Program-made: the position numbers and the translations under genes
NCBI RefSeq assembly: GCF_010725485.1
Contig: NZ_AP022598.1
Location: forward strand, 5,332,001-5,396,000
Reading direction: 5' to 3'
Length of the DNA stretch: 64,000 nucleotides
Source of the DNA: Mycolicibacterium parafortuitum
GTDB taxonomy: Bacteria; Actinomycetota; Actinomycetes; Mycobacteriales; Mycobacteriaceae
Shown: positions 11,380 to 20,075 of the stretch, one piece after another
Layout: each line of letters begins with the position of its first letter
How positions within the stretch are numbered: the stretch's first letter is position 1
The notes under the pieces: generated by a model
Told to the model about the DNA's origin: nothing
Database searches by the model: none
What the model saw: the letters and a program-made list of their open reading frames with translations, nothing else

Positions 11380-13238
11380 GCGTGTCCCTCTTCGTTGTCG
11401 AACAGCGGACGGATCCCGCGTGCCGCCTGAATCTCATCATTGCTGGTGCCTGCGGCGACCATCGGCCACACCTGGGCGTCGGCGCCGACGACGAACTCGA
11501 CCACCACCGGCCGGTCGTTGATCGCCCGGGCCTGGGCGATCACGTCGGCGACGTCTTCTTCACGCTCACAACGCAATCCGACGCAACCCAGCGCCTCGGC
11601 CAGCTTCACGAAATCCGGGATGCGGCGGGTGTGGGTGGCGAGATCGGTCTGGCTGTACCGCTCTTCGTAGAACAGCGTCTGCCACTGGCGCACCATGCCG
11701 AGGTTGCCGTTGTTGATCAGCGCGACCTTGATCGGCACGCCTTCGATCGCACAGGTCGCCAGCTCCTGATTGGTCATCTGGAAGCAGCCGTCACCGTCGA
11801 TCGCCCACACCTCGGCCTCCGGGCGGCCCATCTTGGCGCCCATCGCGGCCGGAACCGCGAAGCCCATGGTGCCCAGACCGCCGGAGTTGATCCACGTCTT
11901 CGGGTTCTCGTAGGAGATGAACTGCGCCGCCCACATCTGGTGCTGACCCACACCTGCCACGTAGACCGCATCCGCCCCGGCAGTCTTGCCGAGGGTCTCG
12001 ATGACGAATTCCGGGGACAGGCTGCCGTCGCTCTGCGGTCCGTAGCTCAGCGGGTACGTCGACTGGATCCCGCGCAGCGACTCCCACCACGCGTCGAGAT
12101 CGACCGCACCGGAGCCGTCCCGGCGCAGCACCTCGATCAGATCGGTGATCACGTTCTTGACGTCACCGACGATCGGCACGTCCGCATGCCGGTTCTTGCC
12201 GATCTCGGCCGGGTCGATGTCGGCGTGGATGACCTTGGCCTCGGGGGCGAACGAATCCAGCTTCCCGGTGACCCGGTCGTCGAAGCGGGTGCCCAGGGCA
12301 ATCAGCAGGTCGCTGCGCTGCAGCGCCGCCACCGCCGCCACGGTGCCGTGCATGCCGGGCATGCCCAGGTTCTGCGGGTGGCTGTCGGGGAACGCACCGC
12401 GGGCCATCAGCGTGGTGACCACCGGGATACCGGTCAGCTCGGCCAGGTCGAGCAGCTGCTCGGAGGCCTCGCCGCGGATCACGCCGCCGCCGACGTAGAG
12501 CACCGGCTTGCGCGCCTCGGCGATCAGCTTGGCCGCCTCACGGATCTGGCGGCTGTGCGGCTTGGTGTTCGGCTTGTATCCGGGCAGCTCGAACTGCGGC
12601 GGCCACGCGAACGTGCACTCGCCCTGCAGCACGTCCTTGGGGATGTCGACCAGCACCGGCCCCGGCCGTCCGCTGGCGGCGATGTGGAATGCCTCGGCGA
12701 TGATGCGCGGGATGTCGTCACCCTTGCGCACCAGGAAGTTGTGCTTGGTGACCGGCATCGTGATGCCGGAGATGTCGGCTTCCTGGAACGCGTCTGTGCC
12801 GATCAGGGCGCGCCCGACCTGCCCGGTGATCGCGACCATCGGAATCGAGTCCATGTAGGCGTCGGCCAGCGGCGTGACCAGGTTGGTCGCACCCGGACCC
12901 GAGGTCGCCATGCAGACGCCGACCCGGCCGGTGGCGTGCGCGTAGCCGCTGGCGGCGTGGCCGCCGCCCTGCTCGTGACGCACCAGCACGTGGCGCAGCT
13001 TCTGCGAATCGAACAGTGGGTCGTACACCGGAAGCACCGCCCCGCCCGGGATGCCGAAGATGACGTCGACGCCGAGCTCCTCGAGCGAGCGGACAACCGC
13101 CTGCGCTCCGGTGAGTTGTTGCGGGGCAATGATATTCGGTTGCGCCTGGGTCGTCGCGGAGTTGTGCTTCGCGGCGGCCGCTGTCCCGTTCGTCGGGGTC
13201 TCCGACGACTCGGGCGGTCGCTTGGTGGGTGCGCTCAC
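11376..13238 (-). CDS. ilvB: Acetolactate synthase catalytic subunit
   Basis: 620 residues. ThDP-, Mg2+- and FAD-dependent enzyme condensing pyruvate with pyruvate or 2-oxobutyrate. The catalytic Glu lies in [15 protein letters not shown], the FAD domain in the middle, and the ThDP motif [12 protein letters not shown]...INN near residues 490-520. The first ~30 residues are a low-complexity Ser/Thr/Pro/Ala-rich tail before [17 protein letters not shown], where conservation begins. I start at GTG 13238 (VSAPTK..., preceded by AGAGGA), matching the M. tuberculosis IlvB1 N-terminus as I remember it, not at the more distal open-frame codon 13277. The transcript begins with a leader-peptide attenuator. 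Confidence 0.96.
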
Positions 13239-13294
13239 GGTGTCCTCTGGTCTTTCTCGCTCGGCTGATCTTCTCAAATCGGTGTTCTGGCAAC

Positions 13295-13328
13295 AAAAAA
13301 CCCCCGTCAGCCGGCGGCTGTACGAGGG
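13295..13328 (-). terminator. Attenuator terminator of the ilvBNC leader
   Basis: On the minus strand a GC-rich hairpin (CCCTCGT-A-CAGCC, loop GCC, GGCTGACGGGGG) forms 12 pairs with one bulged A and is followed at once by six T residues. This is a canonical intrinsic terminator placed between the leader ORF stop (13349) and the ilvB start (13238). Its position inside the leader, not at a gene end, is what makes it an attenuator. Confidence 0.92.
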
Positions 13329-13348
13329 TGCGCGTTGATGCGGTTGTG

Positions 13349-13414
13349 CTATGCCCGAATCAGGGCCAGCGCGGCATCAACGCGCGAGCCAATTACTACG
13401 AGCAGGGTCTGCAT
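13349..13414 (-). CDS. ilv operon leader peptide (21 residues)
   Basis: A 21-codon ORF, ATG at 13414 and TAG ending at 13349, too short for ordinary gene calling. It begins MQTLLVVIG and ends ALALIRA: five consecutive Leu/Leu/Val/Val/Ile codons at positions 4-8 plus later Val, Leu, Leu and Ile codons, i.e. all three end products of the pathway. Stalling at these codons when branched-chain aminoacyl-tRNA is scarce should alter downstream folding. A 12-nt segment inside the ORF (13374-13385) is perfectly complementary to 13330-13341, directly before the terminator. Branched-chain leader peptides ahead of ilvB are known or predicted in other actinobacteria. Confidence 0.88.
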   Translation of the reverse strand: MQTLLVVIGSRVDAALALIRA

Positions 13415-13452
13415 AGCACACGACGGTAGCCGCCGGACTGGTCAAAGGTCAA
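13414..13452 (-). promoter_or_regulatory. Putative ilv promoter giving a leaderless leader ORF
   Basis: On the minus strand TTGACC (13452-13447) and TACCGT (13428-13423) are separated by 18 bp, a good sigma-A pattern with the mycobacterial TANNNT -10. The leader ATG starts 8 nt after the -10, so transcription probably begins at or within two bases of the start codon. A second TTGACC overlaps at 13445-13440 with unsuitable spacing. Confidence 0.65.
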
Positions 13453-13513
13453 ATCTGGCCGTATGACCGCTCGCGCCCGGAGCCCGCAGACCCGGCGATG
13501 CGATGATGGCGGC

Positions 13514-13909
13514 ATGCGAACCCCGTCCGCGCCGAAGTCCTCCCAGGTCGTCATCAGGATCTCGCCGATGGCCCACGTGGCGATCGGCTTCATGTTCATC
13601 GGGCTGATGGCGGTGGTGTTCGCCGGGCCGGCGTGGTTCGTCGTGCTGTTCCTCATCCCGGTGGCGCTGTCGTATGTGGTGATGCGCTACCGGACGACCG
13701 CCGACTACGAGAAGGTCGTCGCGCGGACGCTGTTCGGGAGCCACACCGTGCGCTGGGAGGACATCGACGGGCTGCGATTCGGGCGGCGGGCGTGGGCGGT
13801 CGCGCGTCTGCACGACGGCTCCGAGGTGCCGCTGCCCGCGGTGACGTTCGCGACGCTGCCGCAGCTGACCGCCGCCAGCGGCGGACGGGTGCCCAACCCG
13901 TACGAGTAG
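13514..13909 (+). CDS. cfp6: PH-domain membrane protein, CFP6-like
   Basis: 131 residues, orthologue of Rv3004 (low-molecular-weight antigen CFP6) by sequence as I remember it: RWEDIDGLRF, LPAVTFATLPQL and the C-terminal GRVPNPYE are shared. Two hydrophobic segments (about residues 17-58) are followed by a bacterial PH-like beta domain. Function unknown. I chose the ATG at 13514, preceded by GATGGCGGC; an in-frame ATG at 13463 has no conserved sequence and would start close to the ilv promoter, and an internal ATG (MAHVAIGF) is where the shorter M. tuberculosis protein appears to begin. Divergent from the ilv leader, convergent with doxX. Confidence 0.85.
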   Translation: MRTPSAPKSSQVVIRISPMAHVAIGFMFIGLMAVVFAGPAWFVVLFLIPVALSYVVMRYRTTADYEKVVARTLFGSHTVRWEDIDGLRFGRRAWAVARLHDGSEVPLPAVTFATLPQLTAASGGRVPNPYE

Positions 13910-13913
13910 CGCG

Positions 13914-14744
13914 CTATCCCAGCGGGTTGGTGCCGTTGAGCAGAACCCAGATCGCCACGCCGGCGCCCGCGCCGAGGATCAGCGCGGCAGCCGAACCGAC
14001 GAACGGCCGCCTGGCCCAGCCGCGGCCGGCGTCGAGGCCGTACTTGCCCGGGCCCACCAGCACGATCGCGGCGACTGCGACGAGCAGCACGATCTGGTAT
14101 TCGTGGCCGTCGGTCAGGAACGACGACAGCCTGGCTTCGTTGTGGGCGAGCGTGGCCTCGGCCAGCGTCGCGGTGACCAGGTAGCCGAGCGCGCCTGCCG
14201 CCGCGATCGGGGTGAACAGCCCGAGCACCAGCAGGATGCCCGCGGCGATCTGCCCGCCCGCCGCGACGTAGGTCAGGATGTCGGCATTGCGGAACCCGAC
14301 GTCGGTCAGCTGGTCACGGAAACCGTCGAGGCCCGGGCCACCCCACCAGCCGAACACCTTCTGCAGACCATGACCGATGAGCAGGACGCCGACCGCGACA
14401 CGCAGCAGCAGCAGGCCGAGGTCCTGGGTGCCCCTGCGGTGTTCGACGTTGCGCTCGGGGTCCACACCGATCTCGGTGGGCGCCGCCGCCGGCGTGCCGT
14501 AGGCGCCCGGAGCCAGGCCGGTGCTCGGCTGCACATACGGCAACGGCTCCGGATCGTTGAGCAACGCGAACGGTTGCTGTTGGTCGGCCGGTTTCGCCGA
14601 GTCGTAGCGCGGGATCGCGGTGGTCTCGAAGTCGCCGCTGTAATTGGCCGACGGGAGATCGTCTTCGGGGTCCACCAGGCTCGCCGAGGCTGGCCGCCCA
14701 GCCGAGTCGTCGGGCCGCTGCCAAGGATCTTGGGGACTCGTCAC
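13914..14744 (-). CDS. DoxX-family membrane protein
   Basis: 276 residues. The first ~115 are hydrophilic and Pro/Asp-rich (cytoplasmic tail); the rest is a DoxX domain of four membrane helices beginning LGLLLLRVAVGVLLIGHGLQKVFGW, with a fifth helix at the C-terminus. Orthologue of Rv3005c, which in M. tuberculosis works with SodA and the thiosulfate sulfurtransferase SseA in a membrane-associated oxidoreductase complex; the same role here is inferred. I use GTG 14744 (VTSPQDPWQRP); no strong ribosome-binding site precedes it, and the frame runs further upstream to 14804. Only 4 bp separate its stop from the convergent cfp6 stop. Confidence 0.86.
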   Translation of the reverse strand: MTSPQDPWQRPDDSAGRPASASLVDPEDDLPSANYSGDFETTAIPRYDSAKPADQQQPFALLNDPEPLPYVQPSTGLAPGAYGTPAAAPTEIGVDPERNVEHRRGTQDLGLLLLRVAVGVLLIGHGLQKVFGWWGGPGLDGFRDQLTDVGFRNADILTYVAAGGQIAAGILLVLGLFTPIAAAGALGYLVTATLAEATLAHNEARLSSFLTDGHEYQIVLLVAVAAIVLVGPGKYGLDAGRGWARRPFVGSAAALILGAGAGVAIWVLLNGTNPLG

Positions 14745-14891
14745 GACAGCCAGGGTAAGTGCAAGTCCTTTGGACGCCGGGAATTCGTCCGGCGCGTTGA
14801 GCACGGGTTTTCCCGAAGCGGCGCAGGTCGGGAGCGGTCGTCCCCGGGGAGCCGTGGCGAGTACCTCCGCGGCATCCGTAATCTGGCCTGC

Positions 14892-16013
14892 ATGAGCGAG
14901 CGTGTGTCCTCCGGTGCTTTGGTCGCGCTGTTGTGCGCGACGGTGCTCGCCGGCGCGGGCTGCGCCCGGTTCGATTCCGCTCAGTCGCAGCCGTTCACCA
15001 CCGAACCGCAGCTGGCGCCCGGACCGAAGACCACGCCCCCACCTCCGCCGCCGTTGCCCGCCAAACCGTTCCCGAAGGAATGCCCCGCCCCCGGGGTGAT
15101 GCAGGGCTGCCTGGGCAGCACCAGCGGGCTGATCATGCTGCCCGACAGCCAGTCGGCGCTGGTCGCCGAACGGCTCACCGGCGTGATCAAGAGGGTCGCG
15201 GTGCGCGCCGAGCCGATCGAGAAGATGTCGATCCCGGTCGATCCCAGCGGCGACGGCGGACTGATGGACATCGTGCTGTCCCCCACCTACGCCCAGGACC
15301 GGTTGATGTACGCCTACATCAGCACCCCGACGGACAACCGGGTGGTGCGGGTGGCCGAGGGCGATCCGCCCAAGCCGATCCTGACCGGCATCCCGAAGGG
15401 TGCGACCGGCAACACCGGATCGCTGATCTTCACCAGCCCGACCACGCTGGTGGTGCAGACCGGGGACGCCGGCGACCCGGCGCAGGCCTCCGACCCGGGG
15501 TCACTGGCCGGCAAGCTGCTGCGCATCGAGCAGCCGACGACGGTCAACCAGGCGCCGCTGACCACGGCGCTGTCGGGGCTGGGTCCCGGTGGCGGGATGT
15601 GCATCGACCCGTCCGACGAGTCGCTGTACGTCACCGACCGCACCCCCACCGCCGACCGGTTGCAGCGGATCACCAAGGATTCCCAGGTGTCGACGGTGTG
15701 GACGTGGCCGGACCGGCCCGGGGTCGCCGGATGCGCCGCGCTCGACGGCACCGTGTTGGTGAATCTGGTGAACACCAAGCAGACGGTCGCGGTGCGGATG
15801 GCGCCCGAGACCGGCGCGGTGACCGGTGACCCGGAGGTGGTCCGTCAGGACAATCACGGCCACGCGTGGGCGCTGCAGACGTCCCCGGACGGCAACGTGT
15901 GGGGCGCGACGGTCAACAAGACCACCGGCGATGCGATGAACCTCGACGACGTCGTCTTCCCGCTGTTCCCGAACGGCGGCGGATTCCCGCGCAGCAACAA
16001 CGACCTCACGTAG
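14892..16013 (+). CDS. lppZ: Lipoprotein LppZ-like, sugar-dehydrogenase beta-propeller
   Basis: 373 residues. A lipoprotein signal peptide ends in a lipobox (LAGAGC, Cys about residue 24), followed by a Pro-rich linker (PPPPPPLP) and a beta-propeller of the glucose/sorbosone dehydrogenase-like type: GLMDIVLSPTYAQDRLMYAYIS and the repeated G-N-T-G-S-L strand units fit. It is orthologous to Rv3006 (LppZ). PQQ-dependent activity has not, to my knowledge, been shown. Exported and anchored in the outer leaflet of the plasma membrane. Divergent from doxX across 147 bp; convergent with the histidine kinase, 5 bp between stops. Confidence 0.88.
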   Translation: MSERVSSGALVALLCATVLAGAGCARFDSAQSQPFTTEPQLAPGPKTTPPPPPPLPAKPFPKECPAPGVMQGCLGSTSGLIMLPDSQSALVAERLTGVIKRVAVRAEPIEKMSIPVDPSGDGGLMDIVLSPTYAQDRLMYAYISTPTDNRVVRVAEGDPPKPILTGIPKGATGNTGSLIFTSPTTLVVQTGDAGDPAQASDPGSLAGKLLRIEQPTTVNQAPLTTALSGLGPGGGMCIDPSDESLYVTDRTPTADRLQRITKDSQVSTVWTWPDRPGVAGCAALDGTVLVNLVNTKQTVAVRMAPETGAVTGDPEVVRQDNHGHAWALQTSPDGNVWGATVNKTTGDAMNLDDVVFPLFPNGGGFPRSNNDLT

Positions 16014-16018
16014 CGGCG

Positions 16019-17389
16019 TCAGCCCGGTCCCGGCCCCGGTCCGGGCAGCCGCAGCATCAGGCGGGTCCCGCCCTGCGGGCTGACCTCCAATGAGGCCGTC
16101 CCGCCGTGGATCTCGGCCTGCTGGGCGACCAGCGCCAGGCCGAGGCCTGATCCCGAGCGGGACGCGGTGGTGCCGCGGTGGAACCGCTCGAACACCTCGG
16201 TGCGCTCCTCCTCGGGCACCCCGGAGCCGTTGTCGTCGACCGCTATCTCGACGCCGTTCTGCGAACTGACCACGCTGAGCCGGATCTGGGTCGCGCCACC
16301 GTGTTTGACGGCGTTGGCGATCGCGTTGTCGATGACCAGCCGCAGCCCGGCGGGCATGCCGAGCATCAGCACCGTCGTCGACGACGCCAGCGACACGTCG
16401 ATACCGGGATAGTGGTGCATCGCGTCGTGGGCGGCCCGGTCGAGCAGTTCGGCGACGTCGACGGACACGAAGTCGTCGACAGTGGTCAGCTCGCCCTGGG
16501 CGAGCCGCTCCAGTGCGGTCAGCGTCGCCTCGATCCGGGACTGCGTGCGGATCACGTCGTCGAGAACCTCCTGGCGCTGCTCGGCGGCCAGATCCAGTGT
16601 CGAGAGCACTTCGAGGTTGGTGCGCATCGCCGTGAGCGGGGTGCGCAGCTCGTGCGACGCGACGGCGGCGAAGTCGCGCGCCGATTCCAGTGCGGCGCGG
16701 GTTCGTTGCTGTTCGTCACCGATACGCGCGAGCATGCCCTCCACCGCCTCGGAGATCTCGACGGCTTCCCACACACCGCGCACTTGGACCTCGTCGGGGG
16801 CGGATTGGGCATTGATGGCGCGCGCCTGTTGGGCGAGCAGCCGGAACGGGTTGACCATGATCAGCGAGATCACCCAGCCGACCAGCATCGTGGTCAGGAT
16901 CACCCCGGAGCAGATCCAGAACACCCGCCAGTGCAGCGAGTCGATCCGCGCCTGGGTCTCGGCCATCGGTGCGCCGAGCGCGATCGACGCGTTGCCGGTC
17001 TTGATGGTGCGGATCCGGTACTCGACACCGTCGATGGTCGCGTCGGAGTAGCCGTTCGGCAGATCGGGCAGCACGATGTCGGCCGGGATGGACACGGTGC
17101 TACCCGCCCAGCGGGCGGTCCGCACGAGGCCGCCCTCGGTGGGTTCGGGGCCCACCCCCTCTTGCGCGCTGCGCAGCAGGGTGTTCACATCGCCGAGGCT
17201 CGACAGCGAATCCAGCCGCCGGTCGAGCTGGTCGTACTGGTCGTTGGTGACGCCCACCCACACCCACACACCGAGGGTCAGCACCAGGATCGTGACCCCG
17301 AGCTGCGAGAGGATGACGATGGAGCGCAGCGACAGCCAGCGCAGTGGGTGGTCGAGGACGCGGAAAACCACGTCCTGTATTCGCGTCAT
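16019..17389 (-). CDS. PrrB-like sensor histidine kinase without adjacent regulator
   Basis: 456 residues. Two membrane helices (about 25-48 and 155-180) flank a periplasmic sensor domain; then HAMP, HisKA with the phospho-acceptor His in FAAVASHELRTPLTAMRTNLEV, and HATPase_c with N-box DNAIANAVKHGG and G boxes DDNGSGVP and GSGLGLALV. A proline/glycine tail (PGPGPGPG) ends it. The kinase core is extremely close to M. tuberculosis PrrB as remembered. No PrrA-type response regulator lies nearby; the gene instead follows gatB by 17 bp and is probably in the gat transcript. It may be a paralogue that signals to PrrA encoded elsewhere. Confidence 0.9.
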   Translation of the reverse strand: MTRIQDVVFRVLDHPLRWLSLRSIVILSQLGVTILVLTLGVWVWVGVTNDQYDQLDRRLDSLSSLGDVNTLLRSAQEGVGPEPTEGGLVRTARWAGSTVSIPADIVLPDLPNGYSDATIDGVEYRIRTIKTGNASIALGAPMAETQARIDSLHWRVFWICSGVILTTMLVGWVISLIMVNPFRLLAQQARAINAQSAPDEVQVRGVWEAVEISEAVEGMLARIGDEQQRTRAALESARDFAAVASHELRTPLTAMRTNLEVLSTLDLAAEQRQEVLDDVIRTQSRIEATLTALERLAQGELTTVDDFVSVDVAELLDRAAHDAMHHYPGIDVSLASSTTVLMLGMPAGLRLVIDNAIANAVKHGGATQIRLSVVSSQNGVEIAVDDNGSGVPEEERTEVFERFHRGTTASRSGSGLGLALVAQQAEIHGGTASLEVSPQGGTRLMLRLPGPGPGPG

Positions 17390-17406
17390 CGCGTCGACTG
17401 TAAGGG

Positions 17407-18909
17407 CTAGCTACACGCGGCCATGACAAGTTCGCGCACCCGCGCGGCGTCGGCCTGACCCTTCGTCGCCTTCATCACGGCGCCGACGATCGCACCGGCG
17501 GCCTGCACCTTGCCGCCACGGATCTTCTCGACGATATCGGGATGAGCCTCAAGAGCTTCATTGATGGCGGCCTGGATCAGCGAGTCGTCACGCACGACCA
17601 CCAGCCCGCGGTCGTTCATCACCTGCTCGGGTTCGCCCTCACCGGCCAGCACGCCCTCGACGACCTGGCGGGCCAGCTTGTTGGACAGCTTGCCGTCGTC
17701 GACGAGCTTGATCACCGCGGCCACCTGCGCCGGCGTGATCGGCAGCGCGTCGAGTTCGACCTCGGATTCGTTGGCCTTCTGCACCAGGAAGTTGCCCCAC
17801 CAGGCGCGGGCGGCGTCGCTGGAGACGCCGTGCTCGACGGTCGCGGCGATCAGATCCAGCGCACCGATGTTCACCAGATCGCGCATCACCTCGTCGGCGA
17901 TGCCCCACTCCTGCTGGATTCGCTTGCGCGACAGCCACGGATACTCGGGAATGGTGGTCCGCAGCCGCTCGACGAGTTCCGCGCTGGGCGCCACCGGCTC
18001 CAGATCGGGCTCCGGGAAGTATCGGTAGTCCTGCGCGGTCTCCTTGCTGCGCCCCGGCGAGGTGAAGCCGTCCTCGTGGAAGTGGCGGGTCTCCTGGGTC
18101 ACCGTGCCACCGGATTTCAGCACCGCGGCCTGGCGGCGCATCTCGTAGCGCACCGCGACCTCGACGCTCTTGAGCGAGTTCACGTTCTTGGTCTCGGTGC
18201 GGGTGCCGAATTCGGCCGCGCCGATCGGCTTCAGGGAGACGTTGGAGTCACACCGCATCGATCCCTGGTCCATCCGGACGTCGGAAACCCCGAGCGCGCG
18301 CAACAGGTCTCGCAGCGCGGTCACATAGGCGCGGGCGATCTCGGGGGCACGCGCACCCGCACCCTCGATCGGCTTGGTGACGATCTCGATCAGCGGCACC
18401 CCGGAGCGGTTGTAGTCGGCCAGCGAGGTGGTGGCCCCGGCGATACGGCCGGTGTCGCTGCCGATGTGGGTCAGCTTGCCGGTGTCTTCCTCCATATGGG
18501 CGCGCTCGATCTCGATGCGCCACGTGGTGCCGTCGTCGAGCGGCACGTCGAGGTGACCGTTGATCGCGATCGGTTCGTCGTACTGGGAGATCTGGTAGTT
18601 CTTCGGCTGGTCGGGATAGAAGTAGTTCTTCCGCGCGAAGCGGCCCCACGGCGCGATGTCGCAGTTGAGTGCCAGGCCGATGCGGATCGCGGATTCGACG
18701 GCCGACTCGTTGAGCACCGGAAGGGAGCCGGGCAGACCGAGGCACACCGGGCACACCAGAGTGTTGGGTTCGGCCCCGAACCGGTTGGCGCAGCCGCAGA
18801 ACATCTTGGTGGCGGTGTTCAGCTCGACGTGCACCTCCATGCCCATGACGGGCTCGTAGGCGGCGATGACCTCGTCGTAATCGAGCAGATCGGCAGTCGT
18901 GACGGACAT
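17407..18909 (-). CDS. gatB: Asp-tRNA(Asn)/Glu-tRNA(Gln) amidotransferase subunit B
   Basis: 500 residues. GatB binds misacylated tRNA and carries the kinase step of the transamidation that converts Glu-tRNA-Gln (and Asp-tRNA-Asn) to the correct form. The cradle domain starts [23 protein letters not shown] with the zinc Cys residues at CGC and CPVCLG. The [20 protein letters not shown] motif is intact. The C-terminal YqeY-like tail is complete. Start is ATG 18909 ([11 protein letters not shown]) with AGGA 9 nt upstream; 23 more open codons upstream run into the intergenic inverted repeat and are not credible. Follows pfkA after 116 bp. Confidence 0.96.
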   Translation of the reverse strand: MSVTTADLLDYDEVIAAYEPVMGMEVHVELNTATKMFCGCANRFGAEPNTLVCPVCLGLPGSLPVLNESAVESAIRIGLALNCDIAPWGRFARKNYFYPDQPKNYQISQYDEPIAINGHLDVPLDDGTTWRIEIERAHMEEDTGKLTHIGSDTGRIAGATTSLADYNRSGVPLIEIVTKPIEGAGARAPEIARAYVTALRDLLRALGVSDVRMDQGSMRCDSNVSLKPIGAAEFGTRTETKNVNSLKSVEVAVRYEMRRQAAVLKSGGTVTQETRHFHEDGFTSPGRSKETAQDYRYFPEPDLEPVAPSAELVERLRTTIPEYPWLSRKRIQQEWGIADEVMRDLVNIGALDLIAATVEHGVSSDAARAWWGNFLVQKANESEVELDALPITPAQVAAVIKLVDDGKLSNKLARQVVEGVLAGEGEPEQVMNDRGLVVVRDDSLIQAAINEALEAHPDIVEKIRGGKVQAAGAIVGAVMKATKGQADAARVRELVMAACS

Positions 18910-18941
18910 GGGAACGATCCTAGTGGGTCGCCTTTTCCCGC

Positions 18942-18999
18942 CGAGCAGACGCAAACTCGCACGACACGCGGGGGACACGCCGGAGTTTGTGTCTGCTCG
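18942..18999 (-). repeat. 17-bp inverted repeat between pfkA and gatB
   Basis: Arms 18942-18958 (CGAGCAGACGCAAACTC) and 18983-18999 (GAGTTTGTGTCTGCTCG) pair over 17 bp with one G-T, around a 24-nt GC-rich loop. It lies after the pfkA stop and before the gatB start on the minus strand, with no T-run. The GAGCAGACGCAAA core is one I associate with many mycobacterial intergenic hairpins; whether it terminates, is processed or is a dispersed repeat cannot be told here. Confidence 0.7.
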
Positions 19000-19025
19000 C
19001 GAGAGAACCGCCAGCGGAGGAACCG

Positions 19026-20057
19026 TCAGCCGAAGAATTCGGCGGCGTCGTCGTAGCGGCTCTGCGGGACGAGCTTGAGCTGGCGGACCGCATCGGCCAG
19101 TGCGACCCGGCCGATGTCCTGGCCACGCAGCGACACCATCATCCCGTACTCGCCGGCGTGCGCGGCATCGGCGGCGTTGACCCCGAACCGGGTGGCCAGC
19201 ACCCGGTCGAACGCGGTCGGGATGCCACCGCGCTGCACGTGGCCGAGCACCGTGACGCGGACGTCCTTGTTGATCCGCTTCTCCACCTCCAGCGCCAACT
19301 GCTGGGCGACGCCGGTGAAGCGCTCGTGGCCGAACTCGTCGACACCGCCCTGCTTGAGCTGCATCGAGCCCTCGGCGGGCTTGGCCCCCTCGGCGACCAC
19401 ACAGATGAAGTGTGAATCTCCGCGCACGAAGCGCTCTTTGACCAGCCGGCAGACCTCCTCGACGTCGAAGGGCTGTTCGGGGATCAGCGTCATGTGCGCC
19501 CCGGAGGCCAGGCCGGCGTTCAGCGCGATCCAGCCGGCGTGGCGGCCCATCACCTCCACCAGCATCACGCGCTGATGCGATTCGGCGGTGCTGTGCAGCC
19601 GGTCGATCGCCTCGGTCGCCACGGTCAGCGCGGTGTCGTGGCCGAAAGTGACGTCAGTGCAGTCGATGTCGTTGTCGATGGTCTTAGGCACACCGACGAC
19701 GGGCACGTTCTCCTCGGACAGCCAGTGGGCGGCCGTCAGCGTGCCCTCGCCTCCGATCGGGATGAGCACGTCGATGCCGTTGTCTTCGAGGGTCTGCTTG
19801 ATCTGGTCCAGACCGGCACGCAGCTTGTCCGGATTGACGCGCGCTGTGCCCAGCACGGTCCCGCCCTTGGCGAGCAGCCGGTCGTTGCGGTCGTCGTTGC
19901 GCAACTGGATGCGACGGTTCTCCAGCAGACCGCGCCAACCGTCCAGGAAGCCCACCACCGACGAGCCGTACCGGACGTCACAGGTCCGGACCACCGCCCG
20001 GATCACCGCATTCAGGCCAGGACAGTCGCCACCTCCGGTCAGCACTCCGATACGCAT
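19026..20057 (-). CDS. pfkA: 6-phosphofructokinase
   Basis: 343 residues, identical in length to M. tuberculosis PfkA. Phosphorylates fructose 6-phosphate in glycolysis. Nucleotide loop [13 protein letters not shown] at 8-20, GGEGT near residue 104, catalytic [12 protein letters not shown] and substrate-binding MGRHAGWIA and HVQRGG-type segments are all present. The start is ATG 20057 because GGGGAGG lies 9 nt upstream; an ATG three codons earlier directly abuts that ribosome-binding site. A glycolytic gene sits between gatA and gatB, an arrangement conserved in mycobacteria. Confidence 0.96.
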   Translation of the reverse strand: MRIGVLTGGGDCPGLNAVIRAVVRTCDVRYGSSVVGFLDGWRGLLENRRIQLRNDDRNDRLLAKGGTVLGTARVNPDKLRAGLDQIKQTLEDNGIDVLIPIGGEGTLTAAHWLSEENVPVVGVPKTIDNDIDCTDVTFGHDTALTVATEAIDRLHSTAESHQRVMLVEVMGRHAGWIALNAGLASGAHMTLIPEQPFDVEEVCRLVKERFVRGDSHFICVVAEGAKPAEGSMQLKQGGVDEFGHERFTGVAQQLALEVEKRINKDVRVTVLGHVQRGGIPTAFDRVLATRFGVNAADAAHAGEYGMMVSLRGQDIGRVALADAVRQLKLVPQSRYDDAAEFFG

Positions 20058-20075
20058 GCGACCCATCCTCCCCTG

